DNA from: Pseudeuparius sepicola
Lineage: Eukaryota > Arthropoda > Insecta > Coleoptera > Anthribidae
Direction of reading: 5' to 3'
Length of the DNA stretch: 64,000 bases
Assembly: GCA_963920635.1 (NCBI GenBank)
Contig: OY987298.1
Coordinates: forward strand, 41,137,787 to 41,201,786
Shown here: piece by piece, positions 55,441-64,000 of the stretch
Numbering within the stretch: the stretch's first letter is position 1
Layout of the letters: each line of letters begins with the position of its first letter
Notes under the pieces: model-generated
Database searches by the model: none
Seen by the model: the letters and a program-made list of their open reading frames with translations, nothing else
What the model was told of the DNA's origin: nothing
Translations under genes and position numbers: made by a program

Positions 55441-55643
55441 CATTTTTTAACCCTTTGCCGTTTCGGAACTCTCTCAAGTTAATTCCTTACCATTCCTCTT
55501 ACTTTTCGTAAAAACTTGGTGGCGAAATGTCGCGTAATGTCCCCAAAAACCGAAAAACAGCGACTCCTCCTGGTGAATTTAAGCTTCTGCGTGCCCTTGA
55601 CTACTGCCCGACATTCCTTCGCCGAGATTCGCCAGGCGCGGGC

Positions 55644-55690
55644 ATATGACGTTGGCGTCGGGCGCTGGCGTCCGACGCCAACTTCACACA
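55644..55690. repeat. GC-rich inverted repeat
   Basis: gttggcgtcgg and ccgacgccaac are exact complements around a 10-bp loop. It lies in the CpG-rich part of the 3.55-kb element, so it could be a structural or protein-binding site. Confidence 0.7.
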
Positions 55691-57674
55691 AAAACGACGC
55701 CGCGCCGAATCGCGCAATAATTACAATTACGAATGAATTCACTGGCACTGATTCACTCGATTTTGCTCCATTTCCACGCCGCCCGGCCCGGCCGACCTAC
55801 TAAATTACAGCTGGGCGAGGAGCGCAAGCGCGGGGCGCCACTTGACATCGACACTACAGGTGATCCCCACTACTCATAACTAGTGCGCGATATTAGCCAA
55901 TCGCGGCTCGCGGCCCCTACTTCTCTCGGGGCGGCGCTACTATGTTGCCAAGTGTGCTGAAAATTTACCTGATTTAGTAATTTAATTCCGTATAAATTTA
56001 ATTGTGTAGTGGATTTTTACATGGATTTACCCGTTTTTGTGCGTAATAATTATACGAGATAGTAGATTAACTTATAACGAAAGAAACCCCGTATAAATCC
56101 GCGAAAATCAAAAATCGGATTTAAGGGACTTTAAGTCAGTTTGGGGACATGTCGGCATAAACGGCAACACCGAATAGTGGTATTGAATGGTATGGGGGAA
56201 AGCTTGTGCGCCGTCACCGTACCGCCGCGCCGTAGCCGACGCGCTAGTCGAAGATCGTCCGTCCGATTATTATGGGATTTAACAGCTGATTGATATCGAT
56301 CCGCGTCCGCCTGTAATTTTTGGGAGCGCCAGCTTCAACAAGCAATTTATTATTATACAGAATGCCTTACGTGTGGCTATTCTGTGGTATAACAATTCTG
56401 TTTCCAAAACGTGGACGCGTATGCAAACGTCGCGTCTCGCTAACCGATATTGTTCCGTTACTTTGCTTTGTTTTACGAACTGTCGTCGGAACTGAACCTG
56501 CTTCTGTACATTTTTCCAGATCCGTTCGCCATTTTTTTGGACCAGCAGTGATGTCCAAACCTGTTGCAATTGCCGCTACGAATTTGCAGTGAAATAACAA
56601 GTGATTTTTTCATATTTCCGTTAAGAAATGCAGTGTTAAACTTTCGCGGCCTTCGTATGAAAACAGTGCTAGATAGGTTCCTACTAGGTACCCCAATTAC
56701 GCGCGAGGATAAAAGAAGCAGCTTCAAGGGTTCGCGAAAATTCGGGTTTTATTAGACGCATACGGTATGGATCTAATTGTACAATCCACCTAGTCGAGTC
56801 CCCGTTGGAATAAATCAGCTGAGGGAAACCGAGACGTCCCTAATATTTGGCATCGCGCCGCTTTAAGTGTGCAGTGAAAAAAAAACAAGTGTTTTGTTCG
56901 TATTTCCGTAAAAAGAGACTATGAAGTGTTATACCTTCGCGACCATCGTATAAAAACAGTGCCACTAGTTAGGTAGGTACTTAGTGCTTTATGTGATTTT
57001 GTGAAGATTTTTGGATAGTATCTAAACACAAGAAAATAGTAAAAATAATCGATGCATCTCAAAGGTAGGCTTTTTCATGCTATTCGTCGAGCTATTCGCT
57101 AAAAGAACCTTTAAGGAGTTGTCCAAAAATTATTTATTTATTTATTTAATCTCCACATACACCAAATGATACATGGTTGCGTCAATATTCTTCAAATACT
57201 GCGAAAAAGCCTCGGAAAAAGCGATTCGACTGGCAACCAGTTACCTAGTGCTTCTTGTGATTTTCGAGAGGATTTTTGGATAACATAAGAAAGGAGTACG
57301 ACACCCGCAAGGAAAATCATCCAGGCATCCGAAAGGTAGTTTTTTTGCATGCTATTCGCTAAAAGAACCATTAAAGATTTGTTCAAAAACTAGTTGAAAG
57401 ACTATTCCTGAAATACTGTGAAAGAGCTATACGTCTGACAACGCTGCACGGCGGAATTGGGGGGGATTCGCCGGAACCGGCCTCAGTTCCAGCTGGTCCC
57501 GGCAAGGTCAAGGACCCATGGCCGTAGCGTCGGAAAAAGGGGTTTTAATAGCGTTTTAAAAAAAATTATTTCTGACGTTAATATGCACTTTAGAAAAATT
57601 TTAATTGCATAGGCGTAACAAGTGCATTTTTCCCGACCTGCCCTTAAAATTTCTGTACTTATCAAAGTTACACC

Positions 57675-57680
<6 letters not shown>

Positions 57681-57708
<28 letters not shown>

Positions 57709-58098
57709 GTGTAAATCAACGTAGTGACACCAAATACTAAAATGACGTTCACACACCCGGAATTTTTAGATATTAGCCCCCCAAGTGGCACCTTGTATAT
57801 TTTTTCTGTACAAATACGTTGTCACACCATATATATATTTTAAATATTACCCAAGTGTATTCTAACGCGGCCAACGAAAAATACCGGCCGTGGCGCGGCG
57901 CGAACTCACGTGACATTAGAAGTTCTAGTATTGCTTCACTTGTGAAATAGTGTAGGAAAAATGCAATACATTGGAATTATTATTGATATTTTATTATTTT
58001 ATTTGGATAAATTTAGGCACTCAAGGCTAAATAATATTAACAACAAAATACCTAACCTAACCTAAAAATTAAAATTAAAGACTGTTAATTTTGCCATT
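57681..58098. other. TA run and non-coding spacer
   Basis: (TA)n continues to about 57706, followed by AT-rich sequence with cgtagtgacacc and cgttgtcacacc strings in opposite sense near 57720 and 57808. No gene is seen. Confidence 0.5.
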
Positions 58099-58099
58099 G

Positions 58100-58860
58100 A
58101 CATTGAAGCAATACTATCAAAATTCTGTTTGGGGAGATTTGTGAGGAATATCGAAGTAAGAAAACCCGGAAGTCAAAATAATTTCTTCCCCGAAATTCAC
58201 CCCTACCAACCCCCAAATGAAGAAAAAAAGAAGATATCAAAATTCTGTTTAGGCCAATTTGTGAGGAATATCGAACTAAGAAAGCACCAGAATTTAACAT
58301 AATTTCTCTCCCCAAACTCACCCCCTACCAACCCCCAACAGCAGAACAAAAAGGGATAGCAAGATTTTGTTAGGGCCGATTTGTGAGTGATAAGAAAGCA
58401 TCGGGAGTCAAAATAATTTCTCCCTCCAAATTCACCTCTTAACAACCCCCAATAGCAGAACAAAAAGGGATATCAAAATTCCGTTTAGGCCGATTTGTGA
58501 GGAATATTGAACCAAGAAACTATAGGGAATCAAAATAATTTTCCCCCTAAACTCAACCCCTACCAATCTCCAAAAGAAGAGTTTGTAGAGAGAAATTATT
58601 TTGAGTCCTGATGCTTTCTTAGTTCGATATTCCTCAAAAATCGGGTTAAACAGAATTTAGATATCTTTTTTCTTTCTCACTTTGGGCTGGGTAAGCTGTG
58701 CTTTGGGGGTCGATAGGTGGTGAGTTTAGGAGGAGAAATTATTTTGTATTTCAGTTCTGACAAAACTGAATTCTGATATCCCTTTACTTTCTTCTTTTGG
58801 GGGTTGGTAGGAGATGAGTTTTGGGGGAGAAGTTATTTTCACTCCCGGTATACAAATACG
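58100..58860. repeat. ~120-bp satellite, forward units then inverted units
   Basis: Units starting near 58113, 58235, 58356 and 58471 share atatcaaaattctgtttagg, cgatttgtgaggaatatcga, gtcaaaataatttc and ccctaccaaccccca. From about 58580 the same unit appears reversed (aattattttgagtc, gatattcctcaaaaatcgg). The inversion makes the block foldback-like. The short frames read from it arise from the repeats. Confidence 0.88.
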
Positions 58861-58924
58861 TTCGGACACCTTTTTTGTATTTAATATTTAAAATATTTGT
58901 TATTATCATGAGCCAATTGAGAGT

Positions 58925-59140
58925 ATACAGGGTATTACTTAAGTCCATATTCCAGAATTGGGATGAAATGTGTTTGTTACGGATTATTACTCAGTAAGGA
59001 TATATTTTCAGGGCGAAAGTGAATCAAGTTGCCATATTTAATATGGTAGCATCGACTTGAGTACTGAGTAATAATCCTTATAACAAACACATTTCATCCC
59101 AATTGTGAAATATTGACTTGGTCTGAACTCTGAACCCTCC
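58925..59140. mobile_element. Hairpin MITE inside the satellite region
   Basis: tgggatgaaatgtgtttgtta and gattattactcagta on the left pair with tactgagtaataatc and aacaaacacatttcatccca on the right, with a loop holding ccatatttaatatgg. The left end is tatacagggtattactt; the right end, aaccctcc, is degraded. It separates the two parts of the satellite. Confidence 0.8.
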
Positions 59141-59189
59141 ATTTGTATAGGTTAACTCTATGTCATTTTCAGAATAAAGAAAAATATAT

Positions 59190-59640
59190 CAAACTTCTGT
59201 TGAAGCCCATTTGTGAGGAATATCGAACTAAAAAAAAAACATGCGGAGTCAAAATAATTTTTCCCCCCAAATTGACCACCAACCCACCACCAAAATGAGA
59301 ACAAAAAAGATATCAAAATTTTGTTTGAGCCGATTTGTGAGGAATATCGAAGTAAGAAGGCATGGAAGTCAACATAATTTCTTCCCCCAAAGTCTTCTTT
59401 TGGGGTTGAGTTTAGTGAAAAAAATTATTTTGAGTCCAGATGCTTTTTTAGTCGATATTTCTCACAAATCGGCTCAAAAAGAATTTTAATATTTTTTCGT
59501 TCTCATTTTGGGGGTCGGTAGGGGGGAGTTTTGGGGGAGAAATTATTTAGGCTCCGGTTGCTTTCTTCGTTCGACATTCCTCACAAATGCGCTAAAACAG
59601 AATGCTGATATCTTTTTTGCGTAAAAAATACGATTTTATG
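59190..59640. repeat. ~120-bp satellite, second block
   Basis: Same unit as 58100-58860. Forward copies run to about 59395, followed by inverted copies (aaattattttgagtccag, ctcacaaatcggct). This block and the first may have been one array before the MITE insertion and deletions. Confidence 0.85.
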
Positions 59641-59939
59641 TCTAAAAACCCATTAATTAAAAAAAATACTTTTTTTAGTAGGCCTATAAATGTCAGGAAA
59701 GAACAAGGATGTATGTGATATGGAGGGGTCTGACAGTTCAGCGCCGCCGTTTCAAAAATAATAAATTTTAAAATGCGTTTTAACCGATATTCATTAATTT
59801 CTTATCTTATTTAAATGCCTTTCTTGCTTATCAGAAATTTTATTTTTGGTGTCCGAATTTCACAGGTCAAAAATAATAAATTTTTCTTGAAATCGGCATT
59901 AAAATGTCCCAAAATCGTCATTAAAAGCACAGTAATCGT

Positions 59940-60440
59940 ACAATAATGTAGCCCATTATTGTACGATTTTTTTCAATAAGTAGGCCTTGGCGAGATGTAA
60001 ACATCAAACGTCAGACGCGGAGAAATCGCCCGTCAAAAGTAACCAAATATTATTAATATAGAAGCGCAATCCTTCAGTATACATATTTTAGTAAATTCGA
60101 ATATCAATAGATTTGTTGTGTAGACTGCACAAGAAGCAGCAGTTTGGTTTTTCTGTCAGAAGGTGCCGTACGTCATTATACTTGTCCTAGGTAGAGCGAT
60201 CGGTAAAGTCAAGCAACGCCGCGCGTAGTGGGTTCGTGGACGGGTGATCCCTTATTATTATTTTCTTGCCTAATAAAACAGTTTTTTTTTTCGATTTCAA
60301 AAAAAATATAATATGTACCTCGGTACTGAAGTTCTTTTTATGACTCATGTGGTTTATTTGCCTCGGCCAGAGGCCTCAGCAACTAAACTCCACATGAGTC
60401 ATAAAAAGTTGAACTTCAGTGCCTTGGTACATAAATAACT
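59940..60440 (-). repeat. Dispersed repeat family A, copy 2, with stem-loop
   Basis: The reverse complement matches 2770-3150 (gccgaggcaaat...accacatgagt, then tctgacgttt, tctcgcca, aaaatcgtacaa). Within 60312-60432, tgtacctcggtactgaagtt and tatgactcatgtgg pair with ccacatgagtcata and aacttcagtgccttggtaca around a gcctcggccagaggcc core. This is the same architecture as the stem-loop elements at 26.9, 27.2 and 28.9 kb. A short palindrome (acaataatg-ta-gcccattattgt) lies at about 59940. Confidence 0.7.
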
Positions 60441-60612
60441 ATTATTGATGCTAATACTTAATTAATACATAAATGCATTTACTAATTATTTGACCTAAAA
60501 CTTATTGTCTAGCATTGGTTATAATAAACCCAGGTAACAAATACAAATATGAACAAAAAGGCTTTAGTTTTCAGTCGTTTAAGACTGTTCCTGTTCCTAA
60601 TAAGTAATAAGA

Positions 60613-61190
60613 ATGGAGGTGTGTGTGTGTGTACGAAACGTGGAAAACCAAAATTTCTCAATGAAGGTTATATATTACATTTTCGACAAATTGAGAAAAG
60701 ACCATATAACAAAGTTTTATCGATGTGAACAAAAGGACCGCGAGCAGAAGTTTTCCAAAAACCCACAGCTTAACAAAACAATGCCAAATGCAAGTGCGCT
60801 AAGAAAAATGGTTCGAAAAACACGAAACGATATTCGTGTACCAAAGGCAGCGCCCCTATCACTTCAAGAATTATATATACCACAACAGTACCAAACCATC
60901 AACGTCAGTGGCACCGAAGAGAGATTTGTGTTGTATGACTCTGGACCAGTATAAAATAGGATTTTGCTGTTTGGAAGAACAGGCAGCCTCCGATTCCTTC
61001 AACAGATTGAAGCATTATTGTAGATGGCACATTCAAATCAGCTCCACCTTTGTTCAAATTTGCTGGTCATGCACCACCAGCAAAGCTTAGAAAGTACCAA
61101 CAAGTAGATGCCAGGATTTTAGCATTAGTTAGAGATTTTAACAATAGAGAAATTTTAGATTTTTTTGATAAATTGGTAAATTATTTTGTA
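60613..61190 (+). pseudogene. MULE-like transposase remnant (FLYWCH-type start to catalytic DGTFK)
   Basis: The frame from 60613 has a FLYWCH-like segment (YYIFDKLRKDHITKFYRCEQ). It continues with RVPKAAPLSLQELYIP and ERFVLYDSGP, then after a shift NRILLFGRTGSLRFL and, in a third frame at about 61015, IIVDGTFKSAPPLFKFAGHA. This last is the first catalytic-aspartate region of MULE transposases. It jumps directly to a C-terminal-type end (about 61085-61180: ARILALVRDFNNREILDF). The middle of the transposase is deleted. The intact enzyme makes 9-bp duplications, the same length seen at two non-autonomous elements in this window. Confidence 0.75.
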
Positions 61191-61519
61191 TATTATTCTT
61201 GTTTGACTAATATATGCATTTATCTTTTGTATATTATTATTTCGTTTTGACACAGGCATGTTGTCCTATCTATTCGATACAAAATTATTATATTCCTTTA
61301 AAGGCGCCGAATGGGCCGCGCCGAAAGACAAGTGCCGAAACGGCCTCGCCGAATAGTCCCAGTCCCGATATGGAAAATGTCGACGGTACTACCTTGCGGC
61401 ACTTTTCGCATGACAAAATGTATAAAAATATTACTAATTATGTTGATTTGTATGCCACAATTTAAGAAATAAGTGGACATTATTTTAAAGCAGCTTCCAA
61501 ATTAATACATTTGGGGGTC

Positions 61520-61625
61520 TACTGAAAACAACTATGCATTCGATATAGCACAGGTATCTAAACGACGCTTTAAAACATCTATGCATTCGGTATATCGCAG
61601 GTGTCTGAATGGCGGTTTAGCGAGA
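61520..61625. repeat. Diverged ~51-bp tandem duplication
   Basis: atgcattcg(a/g)tata, gcaggt, tct(a/g)aa(c/t) and gcg(c/g)ttt-like blocks repeat in the same order at about 61532 and 61583. Confidence 0.7.
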
Positions 61626-61703
61626 GCCGCGGTGCCACTACGTTCGTAGCACAGCAGCGCCCTCTGGAGATTATATTGGTGAACCAAATTTGCCACGACG
61701 TAC

Positions 61704-61706
<3 letters not shown>

Positions 61707-61772
<66 letters not shown>
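61707..61772. repeat. (CA)n(TA)n microsatellite
   Basis: About 33 bases of CA repeats pass directly into about 31 bases of TA repeats. Confidence 0.97.
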
Positions 61773-61773
<1 letters not shown>

Positions 61774-64000
61774 GATTATATCAATGACGTCAAAACCTAT
61801 AGACGTGGTGCCCCATTGTTAAAATGCCCTTTATTTTGACTCCAAGATTAAATATATAAATACTACTCTAAAAACATGGTACAAACAAAGACAGAGAGTC
61901 AACCGTCAAACAACTATACACAGTATACACGCGGTGATTCCCGGTTATAGTTCCTTTAGAATCACACTTAGATATCGCATGCTTTTTCTTGTTTGGGGGC
62001 CCAGAGTCGAAATAAGTTATAATATATAATAATATATTTTATTATATTATATACAAGTATTGGCAACACAAATAAAAACTCTCAAGTACAGCCGCGCAGT
62101 GTTTTTCTTTAGATATGTTTTTGCCACTACGAACCTTCTTCTTTACCTAACCGTTCTCGAATTCTGTGGATTCATAAAACGACCAATAGTCCTTGAAAAC
62201 GGCCACGATATTAAACCGAAAAAAATGATTGCCCCGCTCCGACTGAGCCATCCGGCCGCCGCCGCCGCTCCATACATCAAAATATTTTCAGGGCAAATCG
62301 AAATCCGCCAGAAATAATAATCCTCGGATCAGTGGCGTAGCCAGAAATTAAATTTCAGAATGATATAATAAAGTTAATAAACATAACAAGACATTTTGAA
62401 AACTATTAGTAGGCAAAATAAGCCACATTGAAAAAAATATAAGGCGTTCTGCAAGGGAAATAAACAAGTTTAGGTAGCCGCACTATTGTTGAACACTATA
62501 TAAAGCCCTCTAAAGCCAAAAGATTATATACCTTTCATTTGCTACATCTCTTATTCAAAACCTATTTTTCTTTTAGTTTAAACAATATAAGGCAAATTTA
62601 GTTTATATGTGAACAATAAGTATTTTATTTCGATTATTGTGCCCAGATCAGTTATGCTTAGCACCCACGGATCTGCTCCTATGCTAAGAAAATTATTGTA
62701 TATAAATGAGTTTGTGCTGTTTATGCATTGTTAAACTGTTTATATTAGACATATGTATTTAAATTAATGTAGGTACATTTAGGAAATAAACCAGTATCAA
62801 AAAGTCGGAAAAATTCAAAGCAGGAAACTCGTTCCAAATAGATCGTTTTCCGGGAATTTTTCTTGATAAATTTGTTCTTTAGCTCTATTTTACCCTAAGC
62901 AACGCTTTCGATAAAATTTTAAAATTTTGGGCATTTCTGACTTTACCACCGACAATTAGGTATTAGCATTTCCGACTTTCAACCATTTTGATTATATAAG
63001 TGAGGTATAATTATTATTATTTGGAATGTCGATTTCTAAACAATAACAAATTTTAGGGCATAGATATAAGCCCCAAATGAGGTCTACCTAACGTTAACAT
63101 TGCTCTAATTTGGCTATATCAAATTCATACTGGGTCACGATAGGAACATTTTACTTGGTTTCTCGTTTCAGAATTTTTCTTCTCGACTTCCACTTATCTG
63201 TAATCTGTCATTTTATCAAGTTTAGTCTACATTATTATGTAAACTGTAAGCGGCCCTAGCTGAAAATTATCACAATAATTAGTTTGATGAAACGAGTGTA
63301 CCTACCTATCAAAATTAGTCTCAATTTAGGAAGTAACTTTCTACAGCAACTGCCATTATCCCTAAAGAAACACAAACAGGTAAGCCAATTTTTACTGGGA
63401 GAAAAACCTATGTTGTGTGGAAATTATTCCAAAAATATATGTTCAACCACGCAGATCTGGGAATGATTATTTTACCTTGGCTGATTATCTCAATTTGGTC
63501 CTCATCAGAGTTAGCAGTTTTGGGCAGTACGAATATTCCAATGCAATTCTTCTAATTTCCCTTTTTTTGTCTCTGGGATTTCTGTTAGGTATTAGGAATA
63601 TACAGAGTGAGCTAGTTGTATCGTCCGACTCGACAGAATATGATAGTATTTTTGAAAATTGGTAAATTTTGTATCATAATATCATGAAGGTCTAGCGGAC
63701 ATGGAAGTTTCTGAAACTTCCTGGTTATAGCCCATGCCGACTTATGTAAACGCGGCACCAAGTATCATTGTATTCATATATATTTGTTAGATAATAAATA
63801 AAAAATAAATCGGCCAATTTCAGTTTTTTTCAGAATACTTCAGGAACGACTTGAACTTTCTCCATATTTAGAAGTCTTCATATTTAGAAGTAAAGACCCT
63901 ATATATGACAGGTGTGCTGTTGGTGCATATTGAATCTATTTATAGTTACAACGTTATAACAAGTCTTGTTATGTGGGATTTCTCTGCATACTTCCTTATA
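61773..64000. other. Non-coding right end of the window
   Basis: No gene is supported. cagtggcgtagccagaaat at 62331 resembles a common hAT-type terminus, but its partner was not found. A CpG-rich spot with ccggccgccgccgccgctcc lies near 62248. Frames at 62060-62317 and 63284-63665 show no known family. Confidence 0.45.

Larger units (their letters stand above)
54130..57680. mobile_element. 3.55-kb TACAGGGTGT-terminal element in a TA microsatellite
   Basis: The left end, tacagggtgta(t)ctttgata, continues through tacagaaattttaa. It is the reverse complement of the right end (57644-57680) with two mismatches over about 36 bp. Both sides abut TA runs. The interior holds a 166-bp tandem repeat, a CpG-rich block (about 55480-55930 and 56160-56280), and diverged 250-300-bp direct repeats (56580-57400). 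No transposase is readable. A weak minus-strand stretch near 56590-56500 vaguely recalls Myb/zeste-type DNA-binding domains, but I do not rely on it. Confidence 0.72.

Noticed and set aside
55479..55803. Two overlapping ~90-codon frames on opposite strands
   Set aside because: The region is CpG-rich and contains a GC inverted repeat. No domain is recognisable in either frame.
56270..56730. Possible Myb/zeste-like DNA-binding domain on the minus strand in the 3.55-kb element
   Set aside because: Only a loose resemblance over about 40 residues, with three competing frames and no surrounding domain. Not enough to annotate.
62331..62350. hAT terminus cagtggcgtagccag
   Set aside because: Single short match without the opposite end or target duplication.
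63284..63665. Two overlapping frames, one with a hydrophobic segment
   Set aside because: Apparent membrane segments are common in chance AT-rich frames; there is no family resemblance.

Overview
This window is AT-rich, gene-poor eukaryotic DNA. It is most likely from an insect, although the order cannot be assigned. The evidence is the mix of relics: a DIRS-type tyrosine-recombinase retroelement, CR1/Jockey-like non-LTR retrotransposons, Ty1/copia, hAT/ZMYM-like, MULE-like and IS630/mariner-like transposase fragments. Terminal repeats of the form TACAGGGTG and abundant short GGTAGGTACCTACC strings point the same way. No complete host protein-coding gene, rRNA or functional tRNA can be supported. 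Almost every open reading frame of 60-100 codons here is a chance frame or a by-product of a repeat.

Layout. 1-3.2 kb: non-coding, with one copy of a diverged stem-loop repeat. 3.24-6.17 kb: a DIRS element whose terminal inverted repeats and internal complementary region are still legible. Its gag/RT part is replaced by seven 77-bp hairpin-bearing tandem units. 8.65-13.83 kb: a nearly full-length but frameshifted LINE, with a palindromic element inserted in its 3' UTR. 14-14.75 kb: a composite of inverted modules around a minisatellite. 15.7-16.3 and 20.5-20.8 kb: two related GC-rich islands. 16.8-17.8 kb: an inverted-repeat transposon. 18.6-19.95 and 31.3-33.4 kb: an inverted pair of a 1.35-kb repeat, the second copy holding a 988-bp foldback transposon with a 9-bp target duplication. 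22.1-23.5 kb: a second LINE on the minus strand. 24.2-26.0 kb: a terminal-inverted-repeat element enclosing a dead copia pol.

26.2-31.3 kb: GC-rich repeats, stem-loop elements, a transposase fragment and a small MITE. 34.9-35.6 kb: another foldback element with a 9-bp duplication. 36.86 kb: a truncated first coding exon resembling YqaJ/SWIM-type proteins. 38.3 kb: a foldback element made of ~21-bp repeats. 40.4-40.9 kb: a probable solo LTR. 41.6-42.0 kb: two short minus-strand frames that may be relics of a virus-like (Polinton-like) element. 43.2-44.7 kb: a hAT/ZMYM pseudogene. 45.8 kb: a tRNA-derived SINE. 46.5-48.2 kb: a 30-bp satellite split by a transposon. 49.5-50.7 kb: a 1.19-kb almost perfect palindrome. 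51.8-52.7 kb: a third LINE fragment. 53.6-57.7 kb: two transposons inserted back to back in one TA microsatellite. 58.1-59.6 kb: a ~120-bp satellite in both orientations. 60.6-61.2 kb: a MULE pseudogene. The remainder is non-coding.

The genes do not act together as a pathway. The window records repeated nested transposition. The most informative parts are the DIRS structure, the nested insertions with recognisable empty sites, and the recurring stem-loop and foldback families.
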